DNA of 64,000 nt from Rhynchopus euleeides (Eukaryota > Euglenozoa > Diplonemea > Diplonemida > Diplonemidae). The stretch lies in NCBI GenBank assembly GCA_963210315.1, contig OY723295.1, positions 846,501-910,500 on the forward strand. The letters are read 5' to 3'. Position 1 is the first letter of the stretch; each line of letters opens with the position of its first letter. A program made the translations under genes and the position numbers. This document shows positions 21,518 through 32,201 of this stretch, piece after piece. The notes under the pieces were generated by a model, which had not been told where the DNA came from, searched no databases, and was given only the letters and a program-made list of their open reading frames with translations.

Positions 21518-23220
21518 TGCTCTTCACCACACCCCTCGCTGTGTGTGCCGGCTTGTGCCGCAGGCTTGCCTCCCTCTATGTAGCGAGGCGGCTCGCTGCA
21601 CCCCACACCTTTGAGTGGAGTGGCCCCACCCACTGTCTGCCCCTTTATGCTCATATCGGGGGTGTCTGGGTGGTGCTCCTCGCCTCGCATCACCACAGGG
21701 TCCCTCCCTCCTGGCGGGCCCCCCCGACGGGGGGGGCAAGCTCCTCGAAACCCGAAATTTCTGCTTTCAGAGAACGGGCGGGCTCGAGATCCCACAAGAG
21801 TAAGATAAGGTGACCGGCATTCCAAATTCTGTGTTCACACCGACACGGTTTGGGAGTCTTAAAAAAATCTGAGTTCGTACGCACCATGGTACGCACTGCA
21901 CGGGACTATTCCCTACCATAGAACCAGGGTGGTACATACTACCGGTAGTTAGGAGCCTTAACTTAAGGCGAGGGGGGGCGGGGGAACTGTCGCGAATGAC
22001 ACCAATCAATATGATTGGTGGCGAATTCCGCTGGGTCAGTCAAAGGGGGGTTTTTCATTCTCATTGGGGCGTGCAGGGGGCGGGAGGAGGTGGGGGAGGG
22101 GAGGCCTTGTCAAGCAAGGGGGGGGGAAGGGGGTGGTGGTGGTGGTGCAGATTTATCAGAACCCAAGCCATCAGAGCGCAGCGACGGCTCTTTCCCGTGT
22201 GGCCTATGGGGGAGGAATGGGGTGTAGCTGTGGGGGCAGTCGAGAGCCCTTCACCTACACACCACACACACACACACACGCGTGAATCGATTTGATATGT
22301 CGTGCAGATCGCATTGAGCACTCCAGAAGGGGATGTCCGGTCACAGAAGAAAAAAAACGACGAAGACAACCAACACAGGCCGCAAGAAAAATGCACCCCC
22401 TACCCTCACTTTTGGTGTGGATCTCCGCTGCCTCGCACACACGATGCTCCACGCAGAGGAGGGAGGGGCTGCCACGCACAAGTTGTGGGCCATCGCACGC
22501 CTCTCTTCTTGACTTGCATTGCAACAAGATGCCGATGTGCACCCCACCCACCCACCCCGCACCCCCACCCCCACCTCCATCTTTAGGCTGTTCAGTTCTG
22601 TGCGTTACTTTATTTTTAGCCGTTCTGGTTATTTCTGTGCCATGCGTTGCTTTGGATTGTCCCAATCTCCCTCTTTCTTCCGTTCTCTACCCCCCCCCCC
22701 CTCCCCCAGCACTGAGACATGCACAGCACGAACAACAATGCTCTAAGGTAAACCGCTCTAGTCCCCCCCCTCTCTCTCTCCGGATCGTCGATGCCCAAGA
22801 AGAAATGCTGGGAAAGGTGTGCGCCACTAATGGTGTCGCCAGACCCTCGGGATCCAGAGATGCTCAAAGGCTCATATGGCGGGGTGGTGGGGCTTGGAGT
22901 GGCGGAGTGGCAATGTTTGCTCCGAAAAGAATAAAAATGCATTTTTTTTCTTATTACCAGTAACGGGCGACGAAGCGGAGCGAAGTCGCGAAGTAACGAA
23001 GGAAATCGTACTACTAAAGCTTTATAAGGATCACCTTCGTGCCACTTCACAGGGGCTTACACAGCTTTGACACAGGAGTGTGCGCTCAACGAAAAGTAGC
23101 CCGGAACTGCCTTTTTTGCAGTTGCTGGGCAGGGTGTTTCTCTTATTCTAGCGAACGGAGTACGATTTTTTCGAACATCGAAATTAAAGCACGTCCCCCC
23201 TGCCGAGCAGAACAGGGGAG
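21518..23220. other. intergenic, no gene recognised
   Basis: No defensible frame. Contains a (CA)n run near 22262-22280 and several C runs. Frames of up to 223 codons here have no domain. Confidence 0.45.
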
Positions 23221-23868
23221 ATGGGGGGGGGGGGAAGGGGCAGAACAGAACGCACCCCCCCCCCACCTTACACTACTACAAACACTGCTTCCTCTCAGCA
23301 TCCGGACCTGCTCCCGTCTTCCGTTCAACAACCGGGCTCTGCCCTTCCTTCCAACACACACGAGCACCATGTTACAGCCCCGATGGACGAGGCTTTGCTG
23401 CCACCCCCCGCACCTACAGGTGATGGTGCTACTGATACTACGGATACATCTTCGCAGGCAGTTTACTCCTGCCCTAAATGTCACAGCACGGTCACGAAAC
23501 AGGGAACGCCATTCACACAGGCGGGCGTCGCCATTCACCTTAGTAAGTGTCGGCGCCGTACACCACGTCTCGGCCTTTCTGTTCAACACCCTGCACTTGC
23601 ACAGACGTTGGACCACGACCTCCCTTTGACATGTATCTCTCAAGAACCCGTGACGATCCTCTCGACGAGTTCATCCCAACATCGGTTCGTGTGCCACATT
23701 TGTGGCTCGACCACAAATAGTTCTTGTGTCCCCTTTAAAAGTGAATGGGCCCTGAAGATGCATGTACTCAGCCACACACGTGACGACGTCGTCTCGGTTG
23801 ATGAAGCTTCATCTGACTCAGAACAGCCTCCGCGCAAAGCTCCGCGCCATTCGGTCAGAAATGCTTAA
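23221..23868 (+). CDS. small protein with two C2H2/C2HC-type zinc fingers, possible transposable-element remnant
   Basis: Frame of 215 codons. An ATG lies at 23221, with a more likely start at 23383 (MDEALLPPPAPTGDG). The first finger-like motif is CPKCHSTVTKQGTPF, then HLSKC. The second is CHICGSTTNSSCVPF, then HVLSH. An acidic then basic tail follows. Paired fingers of this style occur at the N-termini of some LINE proteins (R2/NeSL type) and in transposon-associated proteins, but no reverse transcriptase follows in the next 2 kb. It may equally be a host gene or one exon of a longer gene. Confidence 0.45.
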   Translation: MGGGGRGRTERTPPPPYTTTNTASSQHPDLLPSSVQQPGSALPSNTHEHHVTAPMDEALLPPPAPTGDGATDTTDTSSQAVYSCPKCHSTVTKQGTPFTQAGVAIHLSKCRRRTPRLGLSVQHPALAQTLDHDLPLTCISQEPVTILSTSSSQHRFVCHICGSTTNSSCVPFKSEWALKMHVLSHTRDDVVSVDEASSDSEQPPRKAPRHSVRNA

Positions 23869-24470
23869 ACTTTCTCTCGCCTCTTACGGTATGCGGGGTC
23901 CATACGACCCTCAGGGACTCAGCGCCCTTGCCATGCATAGCTGAAGTTGGGGACCCCCCCCCCCCCCCCCGATTAGTTTCCCCCCCCCCCCGCCGTTATA
24001 CGGCAGGATGCCTCTGCTCTTGCCGTGACCCGTGGAGCTGGGCTACGATCCACACTTTTTTATCCTTTTCTTTTCTTTTTCTTTTCTCCTTTTATCTTTT
24101 TACGTCAATACTTTTTCTCCCCCCTACCCCCCCTACTCTCCCACCCCCCCCCCCCACCCTGCGTCCTCCACTGGGTCTTCTACCCACCTGACGAAAGGTA
24201 CTCGATACCGGGCTGCCGGAGTCCAGTGGTTCACGCACTACTGCACAGTCGTGGGTTGGCAGCCGAAACTGCGTAGTAGATATACCCCGCTACGAAACAC
24301 ACCTGCTTTCCCTTCCCCTCCTTCCCTTCCGCCATTTATTCGTACAAAAAAACAACGATACAGGGGCACAAAGTATATGGTGTCAAGGAGAGACTACGTA
24401 TTACGGACAGACACCTGGTTGTGTTTTAGTGATACTGTATTGCGGTCCAACCACCAAGCCACTGACAGAC
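23869..24470. other. pyrimidine-rich intergenic DNA
   Basis: C runs near 23948-23998 and 24146-24157 and a T/C-rich stretch near 24050-24130. No gene recognised. Confidence 0.5.
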
Positions 24471-24608
24471 AACTGCTACACACCCTCCCGTTGTGCATTG
24501 ATCTGCCTTGTACAACATATCTGGTGTAGTGACTACAAAAAGGACTAACATTGCGAGAAGGTGCTGGGAGATTTACTTTTCCATTCCCTCTCGACGATCA
24601 AACCCCCC
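24471..24608 (+). repeat. repeat X, full-length copy
   Basis: Starts AACTGCTACACACCCTCCCG, carries CATTGATCTGCC and GACTAACATTGCGAGAAGG, ends CTCTCGACGATCAAA, then 7 C. Confidence 0.8.
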
Positions 24609-26196
24609 CACCTTACACGCGCCTCTTGTGCCGCAGACCGAACCTGAGCAAAATTTTCGTACCCCCCCCCCATCCCCCCAGCCAAGTCGCCGGAGTTCTG
24701 TGAGGAACAACGCTTGGATCCACTGCCACCCCATTAAAATGGGCTGTGTTCTCCCCTCACACACCATAGTGTCGTGACACAGGGCACACAGGGGGGGATC
24801 CGATTCACCTCACACTGGGGGGTGGTCCTTCGCTACCCGATGGGCAAGTTTTCCCGATTGCAAAAAAAAAGGAATCGGCGAGCATCTTCACCTAAAGAAA
24901 CAGATGAAAAATACACCAAAAAAACGCGCCATTTTCTGCCAAAATGGCACCGAGGGAATGTCCCAGGCACTGCCTGTGTGCAGAGCAGAGGGGGCGCGGC
25001 AGAGCGGATCGGCGCTGTCTGTGTGTGTGGTGCTTGCCTTACCCTTCTCGGGGCATCGGGATGACTTGTCTGTCTTGCCCTCTTTTTTCGACGCTCCAGG
25101 CCACCCTCCCCGCGAGAAGGAAGGGTGCGACATGTGACGGATGACCCCACCATGGAATACAGTGTGTTTTGAATGGGCATAGCCTCCTCATAAATGGATT
25201 CTGGCCACACCCCTCTCCTGCGCGTGTGTTGGTTGGTGGAGGTTTGCATCAAGAGCCACAGCTCGGTGCCGTCCTCCCCCCCCCCCCCCCCCCCGCTAAA
25301 AGGACAAGACACCGCGCAGCCGTGTGTGGGCTGTGCCCATAAATATCATGGTTCGAGCGCGACAAAGCCCACCCCTCCCTCTCCCACTCCAACTTCATCC
25401 TGTAGCCGTGTGCGGCCGGATCACTCTACCATACCCTACCCCAATCCTTCCCCCCCCCAGTCGTCCATGGCGTCGTGTCGATGCGTGTTCTCCCCTTCCC
25501 TTGTTCTCCTCCGCCCTCTGTGGCACTGTGTGCCACGCCAAGATTCCTTCTATCTCTTGTTGTCTCAACAGCGATTCCTTCTTCCAGAAACGTGCAATCT
25601 GCAAGAGAGCCGGGTTTTGCTGATGGAGGGTGCATGAGAGTACGGTAAGATCGGGGCTGGGTGTAAGATAAATCGCTCCGTTCTCCAATTTTGTTTATTT
25701 GCAGGGGGCAAGGTGGCGCCGTGCCTGCCGGCCTGCCAGTTTTGCTGCCCAGTTTTTGTTTGTCTGAATCCACCCAGGTGCTGGCAAACAAGGCTGCTGG
25801 CAGCTCTGCTGAGCTGTGTGGCGATGCTGCTCTCACAAGAACTCGACAAGGCGGAATGCCCCAGCGAAAAAATAATACTCCAAAGTCCAGACACAGAGCG
25901 AAGATCCCGCCCCCTTCTTGCCTTTCTTCTCTTCTGCTCGATGCCGCCGCGACACCCGACCCACCTAGTGTCACACACACTATACGATCCTATCCGGCCT
26001 CCCGCCACCCGCCCTCTGAGCGTGAACACCACATGCCAGGAGGACGGCGTGGCACTGGCTACTGGTTTGGCCCCTGCCCGGTTCCAAAGTGAGGGTGCTG
26101 ACTGAAAGCTCGGGCCATCCAGGGACAGGCAGGGGTGGAGGTGGGGGGGGGGGGGCGCCAGGGGGGAGGGGTTCAGGGGAGGGGGAGGGAGGGGTG

Positions 26197-26228
<32 letters not shown>

Positions 26229-26374
26229 CGTATTTTTCCTAACCCTATATGTGATACTGCCCCTGCTGGCTCGTCGTATCGGGGCTGCTTTATTATTGGG
26301 GCGGTAAGAGGAGAGGGCCACTCCCCCACCCATGCTGCTTACACCGCCGATGATTTTTTTAAACAATTTTTTTT
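24609..26374. other. intergenic, no gene recognised; (GT)n at 26198-26227
   Basis: Frames on both strands up to 254 codons lack domains. A GT dinucleotide microsatellite of about 14 units lies near 26198-26227 beside a G-rich stretch. Confidence 0.5.
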
Positions 26375-26583
26375 GGGTATACCTACCACCCCCCGTGTAT
26401 ATGTCACCCCCCAAAAGGGGTGTGTTTATGTCACCCCCAAGCGGCCCTGGCGGGGGGTGACATACACTAACCTACCACCCCCCGTGTATATGTCACCCCC
26501 TAAAAGGTGTGTTCATGTCACCCCCCTCCCGATTTTTGCACCTGGGGGGGGTGACATATACACGGGGGGTGGTAGGTATGCCC
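26375..26583. mobile_element. 209-bp MITE with about 38-bp terminal inverted repeats
   Basis: Left arm begins GGGTATACCTACCACCCCCC and right arm is its near-perfect complement, ending GGTAGGTATGCCC. The motif CACCCCCCGTGTATATGTC also occurs once internally as a direct copy. No coding capacity and no clear target duplication. Confidence 0.75.
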
Positions 26584-27007
26584 AGTGTTCTCGCGACTTT
26601 TAGGATTTTCAGAAAGTGCGGAGGAGTTTTTCTTTGCGTTTTTTTGGACCTGAAATTTTTTTTGTTAGTTCGGCGTAGCCAACTGGGGAAACTTTCTGTG
26701 CCTTTAGCTGGATCGTGCGTCCCCACTCACACCACTTCATCAGACCGGGGAGTGGTGTACACAAAGAGTGGGGTCTGCGTTCCAACAAAACAACTTTCAG
26801 CAGTAATTGGTTTGTTGTCTCGTTTTGCTGTCACTTTACGATTCAGCGGGGGCACAGATAGTTTTCCACCCTGAAATTTTTTCTCGATCCTGAGCGGTCG
26901 GGTGCGAACGACAGTCACACACATGCGACGCGACACTCATGCAATGCGACGCAACAGCTTCCGTCTGAGTTGGCTAGAAGGAGGCTGCCGAAGAGTTCCG
27001 TTCCTAG

Positions 27008-27033
27008 ATGACACCTCTTTCCCGAGGTGTCAT
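27008..27033. repeat. perfect 10-bp-stem hairpin
   Basis: ATGACACCTC, loop TTTCCC, GAGGTGTCAT. It sits just before a GC-rich hairpin repeat. Confidence 0.6.
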
Positions 27034-27038
27034 GGTCG

Positions 27039-27096
27039 CAGGGGGGTCTGGGGGGCAGAGCCCCCCAGCCGCCGGAGGCCACGGTAGTGAACATGT
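27039..27096 (-). repeat. GC-rich hairpin repeat, copy 1 of 5
   Basis: CAGGGGGGTCTGGGGGGCAG, then AGCCCCCCAGCCGCCGGAGG, CCACGGTAGTGAACATGTG. Near-identical to copies at 44140, 44298, 63345 and 63495. Both arms of the GGGGGGC/GCCCCCC stem are conserved. Confidence 0.8.
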
Positions 27097-27446
27097 GTTA
27101 GCCTGGTCTCCGAGTACGCTCCATAGTCGAAGCGAAGTGGAGAGTCGCATGCGGTTGGTGTTGCTCTTTCGTCCTGAGAGCAATATACGGTGCGGTAAAC
27201 GGTTTCATTACTGCTGTGAAGGGCTCCTCCGCAGCCAGGTCCCAAATATTTTTTTCCCGGAGGAGCCCCTCCACTCCTCCGGCGTCAGATTTTTTATTTT
27301 TTTTTGAGGAGCTCCTCCGACTCCTCCGGTCGCGAGAACACTGTATATGCCTTCACAGCCCCTCCATGCTGAGCTATGCAATCTTCCCTTTGTGCCATCC
27401 CCTGACCTCTCTCCAGGCAACGGTGAATTCCGTGCGGTAGGTGTGC
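27097..27446. other. 5' flank of the Sfi1-like gene
   Basis: Contains two short GGAGGAGCCCCTCCACTCCT-like stretches (27208-27340) separated by T-rich runs. No separate gene is seen. It probably includes the promoter and leader of the gene at 27447. Confidence 0.45.
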
Positions 27447-30326
27447 ATGGAAGCACACCTGAGCTATTCTGCGCAGCCGGAGGGGTCGCTGCAATATTTA
27501 AACGAGAATGATGCCTACGGTGTGCTGGCCACCCAGCCACTGGGGGACTATCTGCGTGCTATCGTGGAAACCCTGAAGCAGCATGAGGCCCGCTTTGTCG
27601 CTGTGGAGGCGATGCTGCGCGAGACAGACATGCGCGACAGGGTGGCGCAGGTGGAGGCCGACGTTGCAGAGCTGCAGGGCGCACACCTGGGCCCTGAGTT
27701 CCGCGGGGACGCCCGCCTGCGAGCCATCGAGAACGACCTGAGGAGGCCGGAGCCCACACAGAGGCAGTCGCACCCTGTGGCCATGACGGTGGCCCTCCCG
27801 CCCGACACCTACCTCGCGCGGGGTGGTGCGGATGCCTTCAGCGCGTCGCTGGCGGAACGCATCGGGGTGGACCCGCGGGACATCCAGATGCTCGGGTCAG
27901 AGGAGCCCACCCCTGAGGGGTACACCCAGGTGCACTTCCGCTTCAACTACCTGCGGAACAAGCTTGAGCCTGCAGAGGTGGCGGCACAGCGCCTCGTCTC
28001 CCAGGCACGCGGCGGGAGCCTGGATCGTGTGCTGGGGACCAATGTGGTGGATGCCTACCGCCCGCACCCCAGCATGGCTTTGCTGGAGGAGAGCCCGCTG
28101 TCGCGGGCTGGGTTTGGGCGGCACACAGTGGGGTGCACCGTGCCCGCGCTGCTGGGGTCGCTCACCTCTGCACAGGCGAGGATCACCCGCAACGAGTTCT
28201 GGATACACCACGCACGCGAGTACTTCCGCAAGCTGCGTGCCTATAAGAAGAAGCGTTGGAAGGGCAACGAGGCGCAGTGCCAGCAGCTGCTCGTGTCGTG
28301 CCAAAGCGTGCTCCGAGGGATCTACTACAGGAAGCTGCGGCGCTATGCAGAGGCGTCAAAGCGGGCCCGTAGGATACTGACTGCCCGAGAGAGGGCCACC
28401 CGCCACCTGCTGCGCAGCACCCAGCAGGGCCTGCTGCGTGTCTACTATGCAAAGTGGATGGGCTGGCTTCACGCTGGGCGTGACAGGCGCAGGAGGCTCA
28501 ACAAGGCCAAGGTATGGTGTTGTGCTGAGGGTGTGGGTAGGGTGGGGGTGGTTGTGTTGGGTGTGTTGGGTGTGTTGGGGGCCATGACATGTTCTGGTTT
28601 GTTTTCCGCGCAGAACGCCGCGGATGCCCTGCAGCGGACAACTGGGCTTGGGGCGCGCCGCCGCTGCTACAACACGTGGCTTGCTTATACGACGCGGAGG
28701 CGGAAGAGGCGCAACCTCCTTGCAGGCCTGGGGGGGGCCAACTCACGCATCCTGCTGGCGAGGTATGACCATGCCTGGTGCAGGGTGGGATGTGCTGTCT
28801 ATGTTTGTTGCCCAAAGCAGAGGGGCTCTGTTGTGGCATCCTGTTTGAGATGCCAGCAGGTCGCAAGCACCTGATGCCTGCAGCCCCGCTCTCCATCCCT
28901 CCACCCACACCGTCCTCTCAGGTACTACGCCAAGCTGTGCGGCTACTACCGGAAGGGTGTTGTGCTTCGCAAGAAGCAGGGTGCCACAGATGTGCTCAGC
29001 ATCGTGAACAAGAATGCACTGCGTGCAAAGTACTACCGTAAGCTGCAGCGTTATGCGCAGGCTGCCCAGACAAAGCTTGCCCGCAGGCGTTTGCAGTGGA
29101 AGATCGCGCAGGAGTTGCAGGGTCGGAGTGCGAAGGGGCGGGCTCAAGACACCTTCGACAAGCTGCGCAACTACGCACGCATGCGGGTGCGCGCACGCGA
29201 GCGTGCAGCGCTGGATGAGCTCTCCAACTATTACGCAAAGATCGAGGATCCGGATGCACACGCCAAGCTTGTCCCCCGCGTGTCGAAGCTGGAATCCCGT
29301 TGCAACGGGCTTGATGAGCGTTGCAACACCATCGACGAACATTGCAACGATGCGGATGAGCGTGCTGCTGCCACAGAGGGTCGGGTGGACGACCTCGCCC
29401 ACCGGAGTGAGGGCCTCGCAGGGCAGGTGGAGGGCATGGGCAGCCAGGTCGAGGGCCTGGGTAACCAGGTGGACGTGAGCCTGAAGACGCTGACGAACAC
29501 CAACAGCGTTCTCAACAAACTCGTCGACAGGCTGATATCCGTGGATGAGCAGCTGGACCACCTCGACAAGGAGAAGATGGACCGGAGCGAGGTGCCGCAG
29601 CACTCCTACGAGCAGGGTGCTGTGTCACAGCCTCTGCCGCAGGAGCGACACTCTGTGACGAAGCCTGCCCCCAGCACGCAGGCCGCGACCCCTGCGACAA
29701 TGCCAGAGGAGACGCCTGCTGCTGCACCCGCGCCTGCGCCCCTCCCAGCTCCCGAGGCTCAGCCGCTACCATCTGCCGCACAGCAGCCCTCGCAGCCGTC
29801 ACAGCAGGCACAGTCTTCGCACACGCAGCCTTCTCACGCACAGCATCTCCAGCATACGCCGCATACACCACATGCGCCGCATACACAGCATACACAGCAC
29901 GCACAGCCCTCGCAGGGGCAGCACTCTTTTGCCGCACACCCCCAACCGCCTTCCGGGGTGCCGACATCGTCTGCCGTGACGCCCAGAGGGCAGCGCGGTG
30001 GTGTGCTGGAGAGGAGGGACCTGTCCCCCCCGCGTGCCCGGCACGAGCCTGCGCGTGACTCGAAAGAGGCAGAGCAGTTCCGCCTGCTCCAGGTGGAGCG
30101 CGCGCGGCTGCAGGAGGTCGAGGCAAACCGGGCCCAGCTGCAGAAGTCGCTTGTGAGCGGGCCGGCCACTGGCAGGTGGGGCCTGCCGGCCCCTGTCCCC
30201 ACGACGGAGGACACGCTGGCCCGTGCGAGGCAGTGGCAGCGTGAGTCGGCCACCACCATGTATAACACGCCCTCCATATCACCTGCCCTGCCGCGCTCCC
30301 ACGACCCTGGCTGGCGTCTGACGTAG
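27447..30326 (+). CDS. Sfi1-like aromatic-repeat and coiled-coil protein
   Basis: Three exons, about 872 residues: 27447-28511, 28614-28762 and 28922-30326, with introns GTATGG...GCGCAG and GTATGA...CTCAG. Start MEAHLSYSAQ. The N-terminal 250 residues include a predicted coiled coil. From about 265 to 600 runs a series of basic repeats of 25-40 residues with a Y-Y/F-x-K-L-x-x-Y core: YFRKLRAY, YYRKLRRYAEA, YYAKWMGW, YYAKLCGYYRKG, YYRKLQRYAQAA, TFDKLRNYA. These resemble the aromatic/basic repeats of Sfi1-type centrin-binding proteins. A coiled coil with heptad repeats (EGMGSQVEGLGNQVD) follows, then a Pro/Gln/His-rich linker and a short helical tail. A cytoskeletal or centriole/basal-body role is inference. 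The second intron splits a codon; splicing restores the repeat, supporting the model. Confidence 0.8.
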
Positions 30327-30897
30327 GTAGGCCGAACTGTGTCCCCGGCCCCGTGCGTTGGTGGTCTCCACCTAACCGGCTTGGCACAGCCACGGCTAAA
30401 TATTTTTTGCAGTGGCTGCCGTGGTTGGTTTTGGTTTTATGAGAGGGAGAGGGAGAGGGCATGTGTGTGTGTTTGTAGATGTGTCACTCGTCTCGGTGGT
30501 ATTGCAGTCGCCAGCAATCAGTTTGCCCGGCGGCTCTAATTTTTGTCAAAACATCCCTTTGATGGATCGTGCATCCCGTAGATCGTACACTAGATTCTGG
30601 CTGTATGCTTTGCTTTACTTTGCTTTGCTTTGCTTGCCTCCCCGCTGTACTTGTTCCGAGTTCCCCGCCGCAGGGCACAGACGTGCCTGTGTCCAACCTT
30701 AGATATACACCAACCGCCGTGCAGCTGTCGCCCCCCACCCCCCTACCCCCACCATCAAACAACACTCCGCCCGGACTGTACAACCTGCATATCGAGTGAA
30801 GGGAGGTCTTATTGCATAGTATTGCTGGAGGGCGTCGGTAGACATTCTACCTTCGCACACCACCGCCACTCAGGTCCCGAACCCCCCCGTGCCCCTG
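30327..30897. other. intergenic spacer with partial repeat Y
   Basis: No gene recognised. A TTTGC/TTTAC-type short tandem run lies near 30608-30635. A Y-like start (CTGCATATCGAGTGAAGGG) lies at 30786 without the pyrimidine half. Confidence 0.5.
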
Positions 30898-31755
30898 ATG
30901 GAGGTTGCCGTGATAATGTGCGGGGTAGAACGCCGTTTGCTCGTAAACCCCGACGGGACAATTCTGTCACTACGTAGGCTGCTGTGCACCTCAGAGGGGA
31001 TGGACCCAGAGCTCTTCGATCTGACGCACGGGGGCCAGCTGCTGTCAGACGACGACCGCCTCAGCGACACCCTCTACTACGATGGCGACACCGTAGACCT
31101 CGTCCCCAGCAGGCGAGCAGAGGCAAAAGAGAAGCTGCTGGAGATGGACGTGCATGAGGCAGACTACATAGAAGAGCTGCACCACGCCTGCTCCACCAAC
31201 GGCGACATCCACCGGATGCGGCTGCTGCTGGAGGCAGGAGCCAACCCGATGGGCGAGCGGGGTCAGGGCAGCCCCCTCCACAAGTCGGTGCGTGAGGGCA
31301 ATGTCAATGCGGCACGCCTCCTGCGGGTATACGGCGTGTCGGCAGACACACAAACCGACAACGGCGACACCCCGCTGCATATTGCTGCACAGAAGGGCTA
31401 CACAGACCCGATGGTGCAGCTGCACGACTGGGGTGTGCCCATCGACTCACGGAATAGGCAGGGGCTCTCCCCCTTCCACCACGCCTGCCACACAGGGCAG
31501 GTGGAGGTGATGTGCCTGCTGCGGGACTGGGGTGCGGACATCAACGCCAGGGATAAGATGGAGCGGACCCCCCTGCACCACGCGGCCCTGAAGGGGCGTG
31601 TCACGGCGATGCGCCTGTTGAAGCTGTGGAATGCGCCTCACAACCGGCGAGATGTGGATGGCAAAACCCCCCTGCACTACGCAAGGGCCAACGGGCACAG
31701 GCAGGCGACTGCGATTCTCACGGAATGGAGGCCGACTCAGTGCTTCTGCATGTGA
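30898..31755 (+). CDS. ubiquitin-like domain plus ankyrin repeat protein
   Basis: Single exon, 285 residues from the ATG at 30898 (MEVAVIMCGVERRLL). Residues 1-72 have the pattern of a ubiquitin-like fold: beta strands, LLCTSEGMDPELFDL, the GGQLLSDDDRLSD turn, and the final strand DTVDLVPSRR. From about 90 to 280 are five or six ankyrin repeats with canonical TPLHIAAQKG, TPLHHAALKGR and TPLHYARANGH motifs. Such proteins can link a client bound by ankyrins to ubiquitin receptors or the proteasome, but the target is unknown. It lies 446 bp upstream of the CHFR-like gene on the same strand. All repeats are intact. Confidence 0.85.
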   Translation: MEVAVIMCGVERRLLVNPDGTILSLRRLLCTSEGMDPELFDLTHGGQLLSDDDRLSDTLYYDGDTVDLVPSRRAEAKEKLLEMDVHEADYIEELHHACSTNGDIHRMRLLLEAGANPMGERGQGSPLHKSVREGNVNAARLLRVYGVSADTQTDNGDTPLHIAAQKGYTDPMVQLHDWGVPIDSRNRQGLSPFHHACHTGQVEVMCLLRDWGADINARDKMERTPLHHAALKGRVTAMRLLKLWNAPHNRRDVDGKTPLHYARANGHRQATAILTEWRPTQCFCM

Positions 31756-31795
31756 CGGGCTCCTCTCCCTCCCCCACCCCCCCGGACCTCCAGCG

Positions 31796-31848
31796 AGAGT
31801 GAAGGAGATCATTCCTGTGCTTCCTTCTACTTCTATTTCACTTCCCCC
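31796..31848 (+). repeat. repeat Y, core copy
   Basis: GAGTGAAGGAGATCATTCCT, then a pyrimidine stretch, ending TTTCACTT before six C. It starts 40 bp after the ankyrin gene stop and may lie in its 3' UTR. Confidence 0.7.
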
Positions 31849-32201
31849 CAGACCTCCTTGATTCTGCCTTGCTTGGAACCCGGCCCCCTAACCTCAGTCA
31901 ACCCCTTCCCTGTCGGGAAGGGGTTGAATTGCGCCGTCTTGATTCGTGATCCGTTTTGGTTTGGCATGCACCTTAGTGTAGTTGGAAGCTGAGACGGCGC
32001 CGGCAACCCCCCCTCCCCTCTGTGAGTCCTTCTGCTTCTGTTCAATGCCCCCTTCCCTTTCTCGGGTCATCTTCACGCCCCTTGTGACCCGCACACGCCA
32101 CCCCACACGCCGCAACCCCACCACGCCCTTCACACCTTCACACCAGGTGGGGGGGGAGCACCCACGCTCACACCGCCCCACCCCACACCCACACCCCTCC
32201 A

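Noticed and set aside
29512-30462. 316-codon antisense frame over the Pro/Gln-rich part of the Sfi1-like gene
   Set aside because: Shadow of the low-complexity coding strand, with no domain.
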